Positions 1 to 10,302 of a stretch of DNA of 64,000 nt are shown here, piece after piece. Position numbers and translations under genes: made by a program. Within the stretch, counting starts at the first letter, position 1. Each line of letters begins with the position of its first letter. A model generated the notes under the pieces. That model was not told the origin of the DNA. It saw only the letters and a list, made by a program, of their open reading frames with translations, and searched no databases. Source of the stretch: Polyangiaceae bacterium (GTDB lineage: Bacteria > Myxococcota_A > Polyangia > Polyangiales > Polyangiaceae); contig JADJYE010000006.1 of the NCBI GenBank assembly GCA_016719945.1, forward strand, positions 310,001 to 374,000. Reading direction: 5' to 3'.

Positions 1-1
1 C

Positions 2-169
2 GCCGACGTGGGCGCCCTCGCCAGGGCTTGCGTGGCGCTGCCGAAGGGCGAAGGCTACGCGGTCGTGCGGCTGCGCTCGCGCCGAGGGGACACGGCGAAG
101 CCTGCGATGGAGGTGCACCTGATGCTGGGGCCGGGCGCCAGGGTGCTCGGGCTCGTGCGGGACCCTTAG
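2..169 (+). CDS. C-terminal fragment of an unrecognised protein
   Basis: An open frame enters from the left edge and ends at TAG 167-169, giving the last 55 residues of a protein that begins outside the window. The tail is basic in the middle (RLRSRRGDTAKP) and ends hydrophobic (LVRDP). I do not recognise the family. It converges on the formate dehydrogenase operon, and the two stop codons overlap (the minus-strand stop occupies 166-168), so no separate terminator fits between them. Whether this frame is truly coding cannot be proven from 55 residues; uniform codon use and the clean stop at the convergent boundary are the only support. Confidence 0.45.
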   Translation, partial: ADVGALARACVALPKGEGYAVVRLRSRRGDTAKPAMEVHLMLGPGARVLGLVRDP

Positions 170-1121
170 CCCCCGCCGGCGTACTCCCAGCCGAAGCGCC
201 CCTTGATGCACAGGTGCCCCTCGGTCACTGACGACTCGACGGGTGAGGTCACGCGGACGATGCGGTTGTCTTGAACGCGCAGGGTGAGCGCGCAGCCCAC
301 GCCGCAATAGGGGCAGGTGGTGGTGGTCTCGGTCTGCCTCGACTCGTCCCATTGCCCCGCCTCGCGCAGGTCGTGCTCCCGCTTGAAGACGAGCGCGCCG
401 GTCGGGCACACGCCGATGCAGTTGCCGCAGAAGACGCACGCCGAGTCGTCGAGCGGGGTGTCGAGCTCGGTCGAGATGCGGGCCTCGAAGCCGCGCCCGG
501 CCACCGCAATGGCGAACGTGTTCTGCGCGTCAGCGCCGCAAGCCTCGACACATTTGTAGCAGAGGATGCACTTGTCGTAGTCGCGCACGAACAGATCGTT
601 GTCGACCTTCGGAGGCTGGCCGACCGTCGCGGCGAGCTCGCCGGTCGTCGCCTGGTGGTGGCCCGCGTGCGCGCGGTCTCGCGCGCCGGCCTCGGCCCGC
701 GGAGCCCGGGGGCCGAAGCGCTCGGGCTCCGCGCCATAACGCTGCATCAGGTCCGCGATGCCGGGCGTCGCCGAGAGATCGACGCTCGAGCCGAGCAGCT
801 CGAGCACCAGCCGCCGAGAGGTGAGCACGCGCGCCGAGTCGGTGCTCACCACCATCTTGGGCTCGACCTTGCGCGAGCACGAAGGCACCAGGGTGCGCGA
901 GCCCTCGAGCTCCACGACGCACACCCGGCACACGTTGACCGGGGTCAGGTTCTTCGCGAAGCACATCGTCGGCGTGTCGATGCCGAGCGCGCTGCAGGCG
1001 TCGAGGATCGTCGAGCCCTCGGGGACCTCGGCGGCGCGCCCGTCAATGGTGAGGGTGACGGTGCGCGCGGGGCCGGGCGCGGGTCCGCGGCCCTTGCTCG
1101 CGGGGTAGAGCGGCAATCGGA

Positions 1122-1125
<4 letters not shown>
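166..1125 (-). CDS. Formate dehydrogenase iron-sulfur subunit (N-terminal half of a split FdhA/FdsA alpha subunit)
   Basis: 319 residues. It equals the front part of an NAD-dependent formate dehydrogenase alpha chain. A 2Fe-2S ferredoxin domain carries C55, C66, C69 and C83. A double 4Fe-4S ferredoxin domain follows (CILCYKCVEAC at 186-196, CVFCGNCIGVC at 230-240), then the first Moco-family 4Fe-4S segment CPYCGVGC (271-278) with C306 and the conserved K308 that lies between cluster and molybdopterin in this family. The chain stops at GRFGWEY plus four residues, exactly where the MGD-binding domains should start; those are encoded by 2942-4876. The NuoG-type His/Cys3 cluster region (about 112-126) has no cysteines. 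The GTG start overlaps the stop of the NuoEF fusion (GTGA), so it is translationally coupled and last in the operon. Role: passes electrons from the active-site cluster to the flavin subunit. Confidence 0.9.
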
Positions 1126-2939
<1,814 letters not shown>

Positions 2940-2941
2940 GG

Positions 2942-4876
2942 TTATTCGGCTGCGGTGGCGGACGGAGCGAGCTTGTCGACCCGAACGGCGGCCGCCTTGA
3001 ACTCGGCGGTCCCTGATTTGGGATCGGTCGCGTCGATGGTGAGCACGTTGGTGTCGACCTCATTGGGAAAATGGAAGGTCATGAACACGAGGCCCGGCCG
3101 AAGCCGCTGCGTCACGCGCGCGGGGACGGTGACAGACCCGCGACGAGACGAGACGCGCACGACCTCGCCGTCGCTGACCCCGAGGCGCGCCGCGTCCTCT
3201 TGGCACAGGTCGAGCGTCTCGCCTCGGCGCAGCGGCGACTTGTAGCTGCCCGACTGCACGCCGGTGTTGAACGAAGAGAGGCGTCGGCCGGTCGTGAGCC
3301 GCAGCGGGTATTGGTCGTCGAGCGCCTCCGCCGGGCCCTCGTGGTGCGTGACGTGGAAGGGAGCGCGGGGCCCGACCAGCGGGTCCGCCCACAGCCGCCC
3401 GTGCAGGAAGGGTGAGCCTTCGCTCGCGTCGTCGGGGCAGGGCCACTGGATCCCCCCGAGCCGCTCGAGCTTCTCGTACGTCATCCCCGCGTGCATGGGG
3501 GACAACGCGCGGAGCTCGTTCCACAGCTCCTCGGGCGTCGGCTCGCCCAGGTCGCGTCCGAGCCTGCGCGAAAGGTCCGCGATGATCGCGATGTCGTCCC
3601 GCGCGCCGGCCGGCGGCGCGACCGCGCGGCGCACGCGCTGGACGCGCCGCTCGCTGTTCGTGAACGTGCCGTCTGCCTCCGCGAAGCTCGCGGTCGCGGG
3701 CAACACGACGTCGGCGAGCTCGGCGGTCCGCGTCAGGAAGATGTCCTGCACCACGAGCACCTCGAGGCCCTCGAGCAGGCGCGTCGCGTGAGCTCCGTCG
3801 GCCTCCGACTGCGCGGGGTTCTCGCCGATCACGTAGAGCGCCGTCAGCTCCCCGCGCTCCATCGCGTGGAACATGTCGGTCAGGTGCCACCCCGCCTTGG
3901 GCGGGATCTTCGCGCCCCACGCGCGCTCGAACTTCGCGCGGATCTCGGGGTCCTCGACGTCCTGGAAGCCGGTCAGCTTGTGCGGCAGCGCGCCCATGTC
4001 GCCGCCGCCCTGCACGTTGTTCTGGCCGCGCAGCGGGTTGAGGCCCGAGCCCCACCGGCCGACGTGGCCGGTGAGCAGCGCGAGGTTGATCAGCGACAGC
4101 ACGTTGTCGACGGCGTTGTGGTGCTCGGTGATGCCGAGCGTCCAGCAGATCATCGCGCGATCGGCGCGGGCATAGTCACGCGCGACCCGCTCGATCGTCG
4201 CAGGGTCGACGCCGGTGTCCTTCGCGACGCGCTCGAGCGGGTAGTGGGTGAGCACGTGCTCCCGGTAGGCCTCGAACCCGCTGGTGGCGCGCTCGATGAA
4301 GGCCCGGTTCTCGAGGCCGTCGCGCAGGATGACGTGCGCCATGCCGTTGGCGAGGGCGATGTCGCTGCCGACGTCGAGCCCGAGCCAGCCCTCGGCCCAG
4401 TCCACCGAGCTGGTGCGGCGAGGGTCGATCGCGTACAGCTTCGCGCCGCTCCGCACGCCCTTGAGCACGTGGTGGAAGAAGATGGGGTGCGTCTCGCGGG
4501 CGTTCGAGCCCCACAGCAAGAGGACGTCTGTCTCCTCCGCCTCTCGGTAGGAGCTGGTGCCGCCGCCTGCTCCGAAGACCGTCGCCAGACCGACGACGCT
4601 GGGGGCGTGTCAGGTTCTGTTGCAGCTGTCGATGTTGTTCGAGCCGATCGTCGATCGGATGAACTTCATCGCCATGTAGTTCACCTCGTTGGTCGCCTTC
4701 GAGCACGAGAAGATGCCGAAGGTGCTCGGCCCGTGAGCGTCGACCGAAGCGCGGATGCCAGCGGCCGCGCGAGCGAGCGCCTCGTCCCACGTCGCGGGGC
4801 GCAGCGGACCCTTCGTCCCGTCGGCGAGGCGGTCACGCACGAGAGGCTGGGAGATGCGCGGCAGGGGCTTTCGCAT
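2942..4876 (-). CDS. fdhF: Selenocysteine-containing formate dehydrogenase, MGD-binding catalytic chain (C-terminal part of split alpha subunit)
   Basis: One 644-residue chain if the in-frame TGA at 4612-4610 is read as selenocysteine (residue 89). The context NNIDSCNRT-Sec-HAPSVVGL matches the active site of FdhF-type enzymes, where Sec is followed by His, and both frames before and after the TGA are plainly molybdopterin oxidoreductase. Later segments include TLGITEHHNAVDNV, GANP-type cofactor loops and a C-terminal molydopterin dinucleotide-binding domain (about 510-620, LRLTTGRRLSSFNTG). The N-terminal 4Fe-4S domain of the family is absent; it is encoded by 166-1125. A conventional gene caller would split this gene at the TGA or call the downstream half from an internal ATG at 4519. 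It oxidises formate to CO2 (or the reverse) at a Mo/W-bis-MGD centre. The selenocysteine machinery (selA, selB, selC, selD) is not in this window. Confidence 0.9.
4580..4612 (-). promoter_or_regulatory. Selenocysteine UGA codon plus bacterial SECIS hairpin
   Basis: TGA at 4612-4610. Counting from the base after it, +12 to +18 (CGTCGTC) pairs with +24 to +30 (GGCGACG) in seven base pairs, one of them G-U, closing a five-base loop GGTCT at +19 to +23 (plus-strand 4587-4591). From memory, the E. coli fdhF SECIS has the same GGUCU loop at the same distance from its UGA; SelB binds this loop. Part of the similarity is forced by the conserved protein sequence (VGL), but the pairing bases on both sides are not. 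This supports recoding over a nonsense mutation. Confidence 0.85.
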
Positions 4877-4954
4877 GGAGGCTCCGCGAGTGTACTGGAG
4901 GCGCGCCCGGAAATCCCAAGGTGCCCTGCGGTCACCTCACCAGCGAGCCGACGG

Positions 4955-6478
4955 TCAGGGGGCGTTCGAGCGCCGAGCCGAGCGACCCTCGCGCACCTCG
5001 TCCTCGGCGCGCGCCTCTCTCTCCGCCTCAGCGGCGGGCGTCTCCGCCGTGCTCGCGCGCGGCGAGATGCGCGCCCGCTCTTCGCCGGAGGCGCGGCGCG
5101 CCGTCGCCCCGAGCAGGGCCGTCGCCCCCGCCTCGATGTCCTCTTGGGCCGCGCGCTTCACCAGCGCCTTCTTCGCGGCCTCCTCGAGCAGCTCCTCGTC
5201 GCTTTCACCTTTGGGGAACAGCATCCCGAAGACGTGGAACGCGAGGCCCATCCCCCAGCCGATCAACAGCAGCCGGTTCGGTCCGCCCATCAGCAGCGCC
5301 ATGAAGACGTTGACGATCACATAAGCTCCGAGGTGCTCGACCAGCCCGCGGAGCCGCTTCTTCCGCTTCGCCGCGCGGAGCTCGGACACCGCCGGCAGCC
5401 TCCGCTTCACCTCGACGTCGCGCGCCGCCGCGAGAACCGTCACCTCGTCGATCCCCATCTCGCGGGCGGCCTCGACCAGGTCGTCCTTCGCGTACCCCTT
5501 CTTGGCCTCGCTCATGCGCAGCGCGTGGTCGAAGATCTCCCTGAGCGTCTCGGTGTCGTAGCGCGGCGACTCGGTCGTCGCGGGGCGCGCGGGCGCGGGG
5601 GCGGGTGCCTCCCCGCGCAGCGCGCGCCGCAGCTCGCCCATGGACGGGAAGCGCGCCGCAGGGTCCTTGGCGAGGGCGCGGGAGACGGTCGCCTGCACGT
5701 GCGCCGCGACGCCGCCGAGCGGCGCCGGCTCGTCGCTGAGGGTCGACGCGGTGGCGCCGAGGGTCCCTCGATCGACCCGCCAAGGCGAGCGCCCCGACAG
5801 CAGCTCGTACGCGAGCACGCCCCACGCGAACTGATCGGCCCGGCCGTCGAGCGGCTCGCCGCGGATCTGCTCCGGCGCCATGTACAGCGGCGTGCCGATC
5901 TGCGACCCGTCAGCGGTGAGGGTCGACAACCCGCCCGTGCTCGAGTCGACCTCGGTCGGCGCGCTCGGATCGATGCGGTCCGCGCCGAACCGCTTGGCGA
6001 TCCCGAAGTCGAGCACCTTGGCCGCACCGTCCGCGCGCACGACGACGTTCTCGGGCTTCATGTCGCGGTGCACGACGTTCTTGGCGTGCGCGGCGTCGAG
6101 CGCGCTGGCGACCTCGTCGAGCCAGCGCAGCTTGTCGTCGAGGGTGCAGCGGCGGTCGCCGATCTTCTGGCGCAGCGTCTCGCCCTCCACCAGCTCCATC
6201 ACGATGTACGGCCCGAGCTCTGCGTCCTCGGCGACGTCGTAGAGCGCGACGGCGTTCGCGTGCGACAGCCCAGCGTCCGCGCGCGCTTCGCGCAGCATCC
6301 TCGCCTTGGCCTCGTCGGAGGCGTCGCGATCGAGGAGGATCTTCACCGCGACGTCCCGGTTGAGCCGGGTGTCGCGGGCGCGGTAGACGCGCCCCATGCC
6401 CCCCTCGCCCAGCAGGCACGCGATCTCGAACCGATCGAACCGGTGACCCGCAGGGAGGGGCGCCGACCGGTCGCTCAT
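4955..6478 (-). CDS. Ser/Thr protein kinase with C-terminal 2TM domain
   Basis: 507 residues from ATG 6478, which lies ten bases after the pheT stop; an upstream GTG at 6520 would overlap pheT and add only low-complexity residues. The kinase domain fills residues about 13-275: glycine loop GEGGMGRV (24-31), ATP lysine K46, catalytic HRDMKPEN (137-144), DFG 157-159, GTPLYMAPEQ activation end. After a proline/alanine linker comes a helical segment, then two closely spaced membrane helices (around LGAYVIVNVFMALLMG and LLIGWGMGLAFHVFG) like the '2TM' domain seen in bacterial kinases and histidine kinases. The tail is charged and alanine-rich. It is the gene just upstream of the formate dehydrogenase operon, 78 bases away, but nothing shows a functional tie. 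Membrane-anchored Hanks-type kinases are very common in myxobacteria. Confidence 0.9.
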   Translation of the reverse strand: MSDRSAPLPAGHRFDRFEIACLLGEGGMGRVYRARDTRLNRDVAVKILLDRDASDEAKARMLREARADAGLSHANAVALYDVAEDAELGPYIVMELVEGETLRQKIGDRRCTLDDKLRWLDEVASALDAAHAKNVVHRDMKPENVVVRADGAAKVLDFGIAKRFGADRIDPSAPTEVDSSTGGLSTLTADGSQIGTPLYMAPEQIRGEPLDGRADQFAWGVLAYELLSGRSPWRVDRGTLGATASTLSDEPAPLGGVAAHVQATVSRALAKDPAARFPSMGELRRALRGEAPAPAPARPATTESPRYDTETLREIFDHALRMSEAKKGYAKDDLVEAAREMGIDEVTVLAAARDVEVKRRLPAVSELRAAKRKKRLRGLVEHLGAYVIVNVFMALLMGGPNRLLLIGWGMGLAFHVFGMLFPKGESDEELLEEAAKKALVKRAAQEDIEAGATALLGATARRASGEERARISPRASTAETPAAEAEREARAEDEVREGRSARRSNAP

Positions 6479-6488
6479 GCCGGGCGGC

Positions 6489-8942
6489 TCAGGCCCTGAG
6501 CTCTGCGCCGAAGCGCTCACGCACGAGCGTGACGACCTTGGCGTGGCGCTGGTCGACCTCGCTGTCCGTCAGCGTCTTCGCGCGCTCGGGATCGGTCGCC
6601 GCGCGAGGGTCGCGGTAGACCACGTGGAAGGCGAGCGAACGCCGATCTTTGCCGAGGTTGTCCGCGCGATAGAGGTCGAACAGCTCGACCGATTCGCACA
6701 GCTCGCCCGCCGCCTCGGAGATGGCTCGCCCGACGTCGCCCGCGTCGATGTCGTCGGAGACGACCAGCGCGATGTCTCGTGTGGCCGCGGGCAGCGTCGG
6801 GATCGGCCGGTACCGCGGGGTGGAGGCGCCGGCCGCTTCGAGCGCCGCCACGTCGAGCTCGATCACGGCGGCCGGACCTCCCAGCTCGAGCAGCTGCTCG
6901 ACGCGAGGGTGGAGCATGCCGAAGCTGCCGACCTGGTGCTCGTCGACGAACAGGGCCCCCGCGGCCCGCGGGTGCAGATGCTCGGGCCGCGGCTCTGCGC
7001 GGCGCACGGTCACCTTGCGGTGGGTCGCGCGCTCGATGATCTCCACGGCCACGCCCTTCGCGTCGTAGACGTCGATCGGCTCGGGCCTCGACAGGGAGCC
7101 TCCGCGGCTGCCGGCGAGCACGGCCGCGAGGCTCTTGCGCTCCTCGGCCAGCTTTCCACCCGCTGCCTCGGGGAGGAACCTCGCGCCGGTGCAGAACAGC
7201 CGCACGTCCTCGACGCCGAAGCGCCGGGCGTGACGCAGCGCATCGAGCAGCCCGGGCAGGAGCGACGTGCGCATCACCGAGCGGTCCTCGGTGAGCGGGT
7301 TCATCAGCGTGAACGCCGCCGGGGGGGCGCCCAGCGCAGCGAGCGCCTCCTTCGAGGTGAAGGCGTAGGTCAGCGACTGCGAGAGCCCGACGCCGATCGC
7401 CGATGCCACGAGCGCGTTCTCGAGGCGGGCGTGTGAGCGGGGCGCTGCGGGCCGGATCGCGGGCACGACGCTCGGCACTGCGTCGATGCCGTGCATGCGA
7501 ACCACCTCTTCGATCAGGTCGGCCTCGATCGCGAGGTCGGGGCGGTGCGTCGGCGGCGTGACGGTGAGCTCACTGTCCGTCGCGTGGACCTCGACGCAGC
7601 CCAGCCTGCCCAGCAGGGTGCGCGCCTCGGTCAGCGCGATATCGATGCCCAACAGGGCGTCCATCGTGGCCTTGCGCAGGCGGACCGGCGCAGGCGCAGG
7701 CACACCCGGGCCGTACAGCTTGACCGCAGGCGCGGCGGTGCCCCCGGCGACCTCGCACAGGAGCGCCGCCGTGTCTTCCAGCACGCGCGTCGTGTCGCCG
7801 GGGTCGACGCCGCGCTCGAAGCGATGGCTCGACTCCGTGTGCATGCCGTGGCGCCGCGAGGTGCGCCGCACCCCCCGCGGCGTGAAGTACGCGCACTCGA
7901 TGATCACGTCGGTCGTCGAGGGCTGAATGCCGCTGCCCTCGGCCCCCATCACGCCAGCGAGCGCGACGGTGCCCTGTCGGTCGGCGATTACCAGATCGTC
8001 GGACGAGAGCTTTCGCTCCACGCCGTCGAGCGTCTGCACGGGCTCGTCGTGGGCGGCTCGCCGGACGAGGATGGCTCCGCCACGTACGCGCGCGCGGTCG
8101 AACCCGTGGATCGGGTGCCCGTGCTTGAGCATGATCCAGTTGGTCACGTCGACCACGTTGGAGATCGCGCGGACCCCGAGGGCCTCGAGCCGATATTGCA
8201 TCCACAGGGGCGCAGGGCCCACCGTCACTCCCCGCACGTACGCGCCGCCCCAGATCGGGCACCGCTCGGCGTCCTCGATCACGACCTCGACGGCGGCCTC
8301 GACGGACAGGCTCGGGTCGACGCGGCTTGGCCGCGCGCTCGGCACGGAGAAGGGCCGCCCGTAGATCGCCGCGAGCTCGCGAGCGAGGCCGACGTGGCCC
8401 AGCCCGTCGGGGCGGTTGGGGGTGAGGCCGATCTCGAACACCACGTCGTACGAGGACGGCACGGCCTCCGAGAGCGGCACGCCGGGCGCGCCCGTCCCCT
8501 CGGGCAGGACGAGGATCCCAGCCTCACCGCCGGAGATCCGGAGGCCGAGCTCGGCCTCGGAGCACAACATGCCCTCGCTCATCACCCCAGCGATCTCGCG
8601 AGGCTCGAGCGTGAGGCCCTTCGCGGGCAGGTGCGTGCCGAGGCGCGCCAAGACGACGAGCCCGCCCGCCTCAGGAACGTTGGGGGCGCCGCACACCACG
8701 CGCTCGGGGCCGCGACCCGCCTCGACCGTCACCAGGCTGAGCTTCGGTCGTGAGGGGTGGGACTCCTTCGCGAGCACCTTCGCGACCACGACGGCACGGC
8801 TGGCCGCCCCGAGCTCGGTCTGCCCCTCCACCTCGAGGCCTGCCCCGGTCAGTCGGGCAGCCACCTCGCTCGGGGGGGCGTCGAAGGGCGCTCCTGCGCC
8901 GGTCGAGAGGAGCTCACGCAGCCAGCCGTAAGACGCTTTCAC
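6489..8942 (-). CDS. pheT: Phenylalanyl-tRNA synthetase beta subunit
   Basis: 817 residues, the usual length of bacterial PheT. Order: N-terminal tRNA-binding/EMAP OB fold (about 40-155, VVVAKVLAKESHPSRPKL), B3/4 editing domain, B5 domain (about 410-480), synthetase-like core, and C-terminal FDX-ACB anticodon-binding domain ending near LRA. PheS and PheT form the alpha2-beta2 enzyme that charges tRNA-Phe. The GTG start sits three bases after the stop of the DUF4340 gene, so it looks co-transcribed with the ABC genes upstream. In many bacteria pheS lies directly before pheT; here no pheS is nearby. Confidence 0.96.
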   Translation of the reverse strand: MKASYGWLRELLSTGAGAPFDAPPSEVAARLTGAGLEVEGQTELGAASRAVVVAKVLAKESHPSRPKLSLVTVEAGRGPERVVCGAPNVPEAGGLVVLARLGTHLPAKGLTLEPREIAGVMSEGMLCSEAELGLRISGGEAGILVLPEGTGAPGVPLSEAVPSSYDVVFEIGLTPNRPDGLGHVGLARELAAIYGRPFSVPSARPSRVDPSLSVEAAVEVVIEDAERCPIWGGAYVRGVTVGPAPLWMQYRLEALGVRAISNVVDVTNWIMLKHGHPIHGFDRARVRGGAILVRRAAHDEPVQTLDGVERKLSSDDLVIADRQGTVALAGVMGAEGSGIQPSTTDVIIECAYFTPRGVRRTSRRHGMHTESSHRFERGVDPGDTTRVLEDTAALLCEVAGGTAAPAVKLYGPGVPAPAPVRLRKATMDALLGIDIALTEARTLLGRLGCVEVHATDSELTVTPPTHRPDLAIEADLIEEVVRMHGIDAVPSVVPAIRPAAPRSHARLENALVASAIGVGLSQSLTYAFTSKEALAALGAPPAAFTLMNPLTEDRSVMRTSLLPGLLDALRHARRFGVEDVRLFCTGARFLPEAAGGKLAEERKSLAAVLAGSRGGSLSRPEPIDVYDAKGVAVEIIERATHRKVTVRRAEPRPEHLHPRAAGALFVDEHQVGSFGMLHPRVEQLLELGGPAAVIELDVAALEAAGASTPRYRPIPTLPAATRDIALVVSDDIDAGDVGRAISEAAGELCESVELFDLYRADNLGKDRRSLAFHVVYRDPRAATDPERAKTLTDSEVDQRHAKVVTLVRERFGAELRA

Positions 8943-8945
8943 CGG

Positions 8946-10290
8946 TCACTCTTCCATCATCTCGGGGTCCATCCCCGGGGGCATCCCGGGGATCATGCCT
9001 GGCCCGCCGGGTCCGTGGGGGTCGCCGCCAGCGTCGTCGTCGTCCTTGGCGGCGCCCTTCTCGAACTTCGAGGGCTGCGCGGTGATCCAGTCCGCGACGA
9101 AGCCAGCCACGACGAAGATGAGGTCGCCGTCGGCCTGCTTCGCGAAGCGAGCGGAGCCCTTCTGCTTCTTGCCGACGAGCAGCTTGATCTCCTTGCCGTC
9201 CTTCATCTTGAAGGTGATGGTCCCGCCCTCTTTGGCGGCCGTCTCGAGGCCGGTCGTCTCCGCGGTGTCTTCCTTGGCGCCGAAGTCGTGGGCGTTCAGC
9301 TTCCGGAACGCGCCGAGCATCGTCTCGACGTTCTTGCCGTCGAACTCTTCCCAGCCCGGGTTCTTCGGCTTGTCGCCTTCGGCCTTCTTGTCGCCCTCGG
9401 GCTTCTTGTCGCCTTCGGGCTTCTTGTCGCCCTCGGCCTTCTTGTCGCCTTCGGGCTTCTTGTCGCCCTCGGGCTTCTTGTCGCCTTCGGGCTTCTTGTC
9501 GCCCTCGGGCTTCTTGTCGCCTTCGGCTTTCTTGTCGCCCTCGGGCTTCTTGTCGCCCTCGGGCTTCTTGTCGCCTTCGGCTTTCTTGTCGCCTTCGGGC
9601 TTCTTCGGCTCTTCGGCCGCAGTCCGCACGACCGCGCCCGCCCAGCTCTCGCCGTCGCGCGTGAAGGTGAATTTCCCGTGGGGGTTCTCGATCTCGATGG
9701 AGGCGACGTCGGCCTCCTTCAGCTCGAGCACCAGCTTGTCGCGCCAGGCGTTCGCGTTCTTCCCTGAACAGCACCGACTTGTACGCGTCCTTCGCGACCG
9801 TGAAGACGCCGTCGCGGCCCATGACGCGGACCGTCTGTCCCCGCCCGCCGCTCTTGCCGAACACCACGTCGAGGCGCTTGTCTCCGCCGGTGTAAGCGAC
9901 GAAGTGCACACCCTTGCCGTCGGCGACGTCGTATTCCCCGTAGGTCGCGGTGCCGCCGTCGATCTGATCGGTGATCTTCAGCTTCTCGAGCGAAGCGACC
10001 AGCTCCTCGACCTCCTTCTGGTTGGCCTTCGCCTGGACCGGGGAGGTGACCGACCACCCGTCGCCCGTCTTCTCGAGGACGACCTTCTGCCGCTTCTCCT
10101 TGTCGCCGTTCTCGATCTCGAGCTTGGTGACCTTCGAGACCTCCTCCGGCTTCAGCTCCAAGCTCGGCCGCTCGGCCTGCTGGGTCTGCTTTTCCTTCTC
10201 GGCGTTCGACTTGGAGCGCGTGAAGAAGAAGAGGCCGCCGAGGACGGCGAGGACTCCGAGCGCTCCGAAGATCTTTTGCTCTGTCTTCAT
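8946..10290 (-). CDS. DUF4340-type membrane-anchored protein with KPEGDK repeats, frameshifted
   Basis: Reads as one 447-residue protein if a single base is removed near 9762-9766. The first part (from ATG 10290) has a membrane anchor at residues about 7-24 and a DUF4340 domain through KDAYKSVLF. The frame then shifts by one, and the second frame continues with NANAWRDKLVLELKEAD, the expected DUF4340 continuation. Dropping one G from the GGG run gives LFRKNANAWRDK. The second half holds a lysine/glutamate-rich tandem repeat (9369-9602) and a proline/glycine/methionine-rich C-terminus. DUF4340 proteins commonly accompany GldG-like ABC components, as here: the GldG-like gene ends 12 bases upstream. 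Function is unknown. The extra base may be an assembly error, since several other genes here share the pattern. Confidence 0.8.
9369..9602 (-). repeat. 18-bp coding tandem repeat, 13 units (K-P/A-E-G-D-K)
   Basis: Thirteen back-to-back 18-base units, each coding for KPEGDK or KAEGDK, inside the DUF4340 gene. Units differ by single third-position or first-position changes (CCC/GCC, GAA/GAG). The stretch would form a flexible, highly charged linker between the two halves of the protein. Such repeats change copy number by slippage. Confidence 0.9.
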
Positions 10291-10302
10291 GTCAGGCTTC
10301 CC

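Noticed and set aside
4610..4612. TGA in the formate dehydrogenase gene read as a nonsense mutation
   Set aside because: It lies exactly at the selenocysteine position of the family and is followed by a SECIS-like hairpin with loop GGTCT; homology is perfect on both sides.
3491..6499. 1002-codon open frame on the plus strand
   Set aside because: Antisense shadow of fdhF and the kinase gene; arginine-rich, with no recognisable domain, while the minus strand carries clear families.
9760..9770. Programmed +1 frameshifting in the DUF4340, PilT, thioredoxin and UvrA genes
   Set aside because: The sites share no slippery motif, stimulatory signal or immediate stop; a surplus base in short runs is a simpler explanation.
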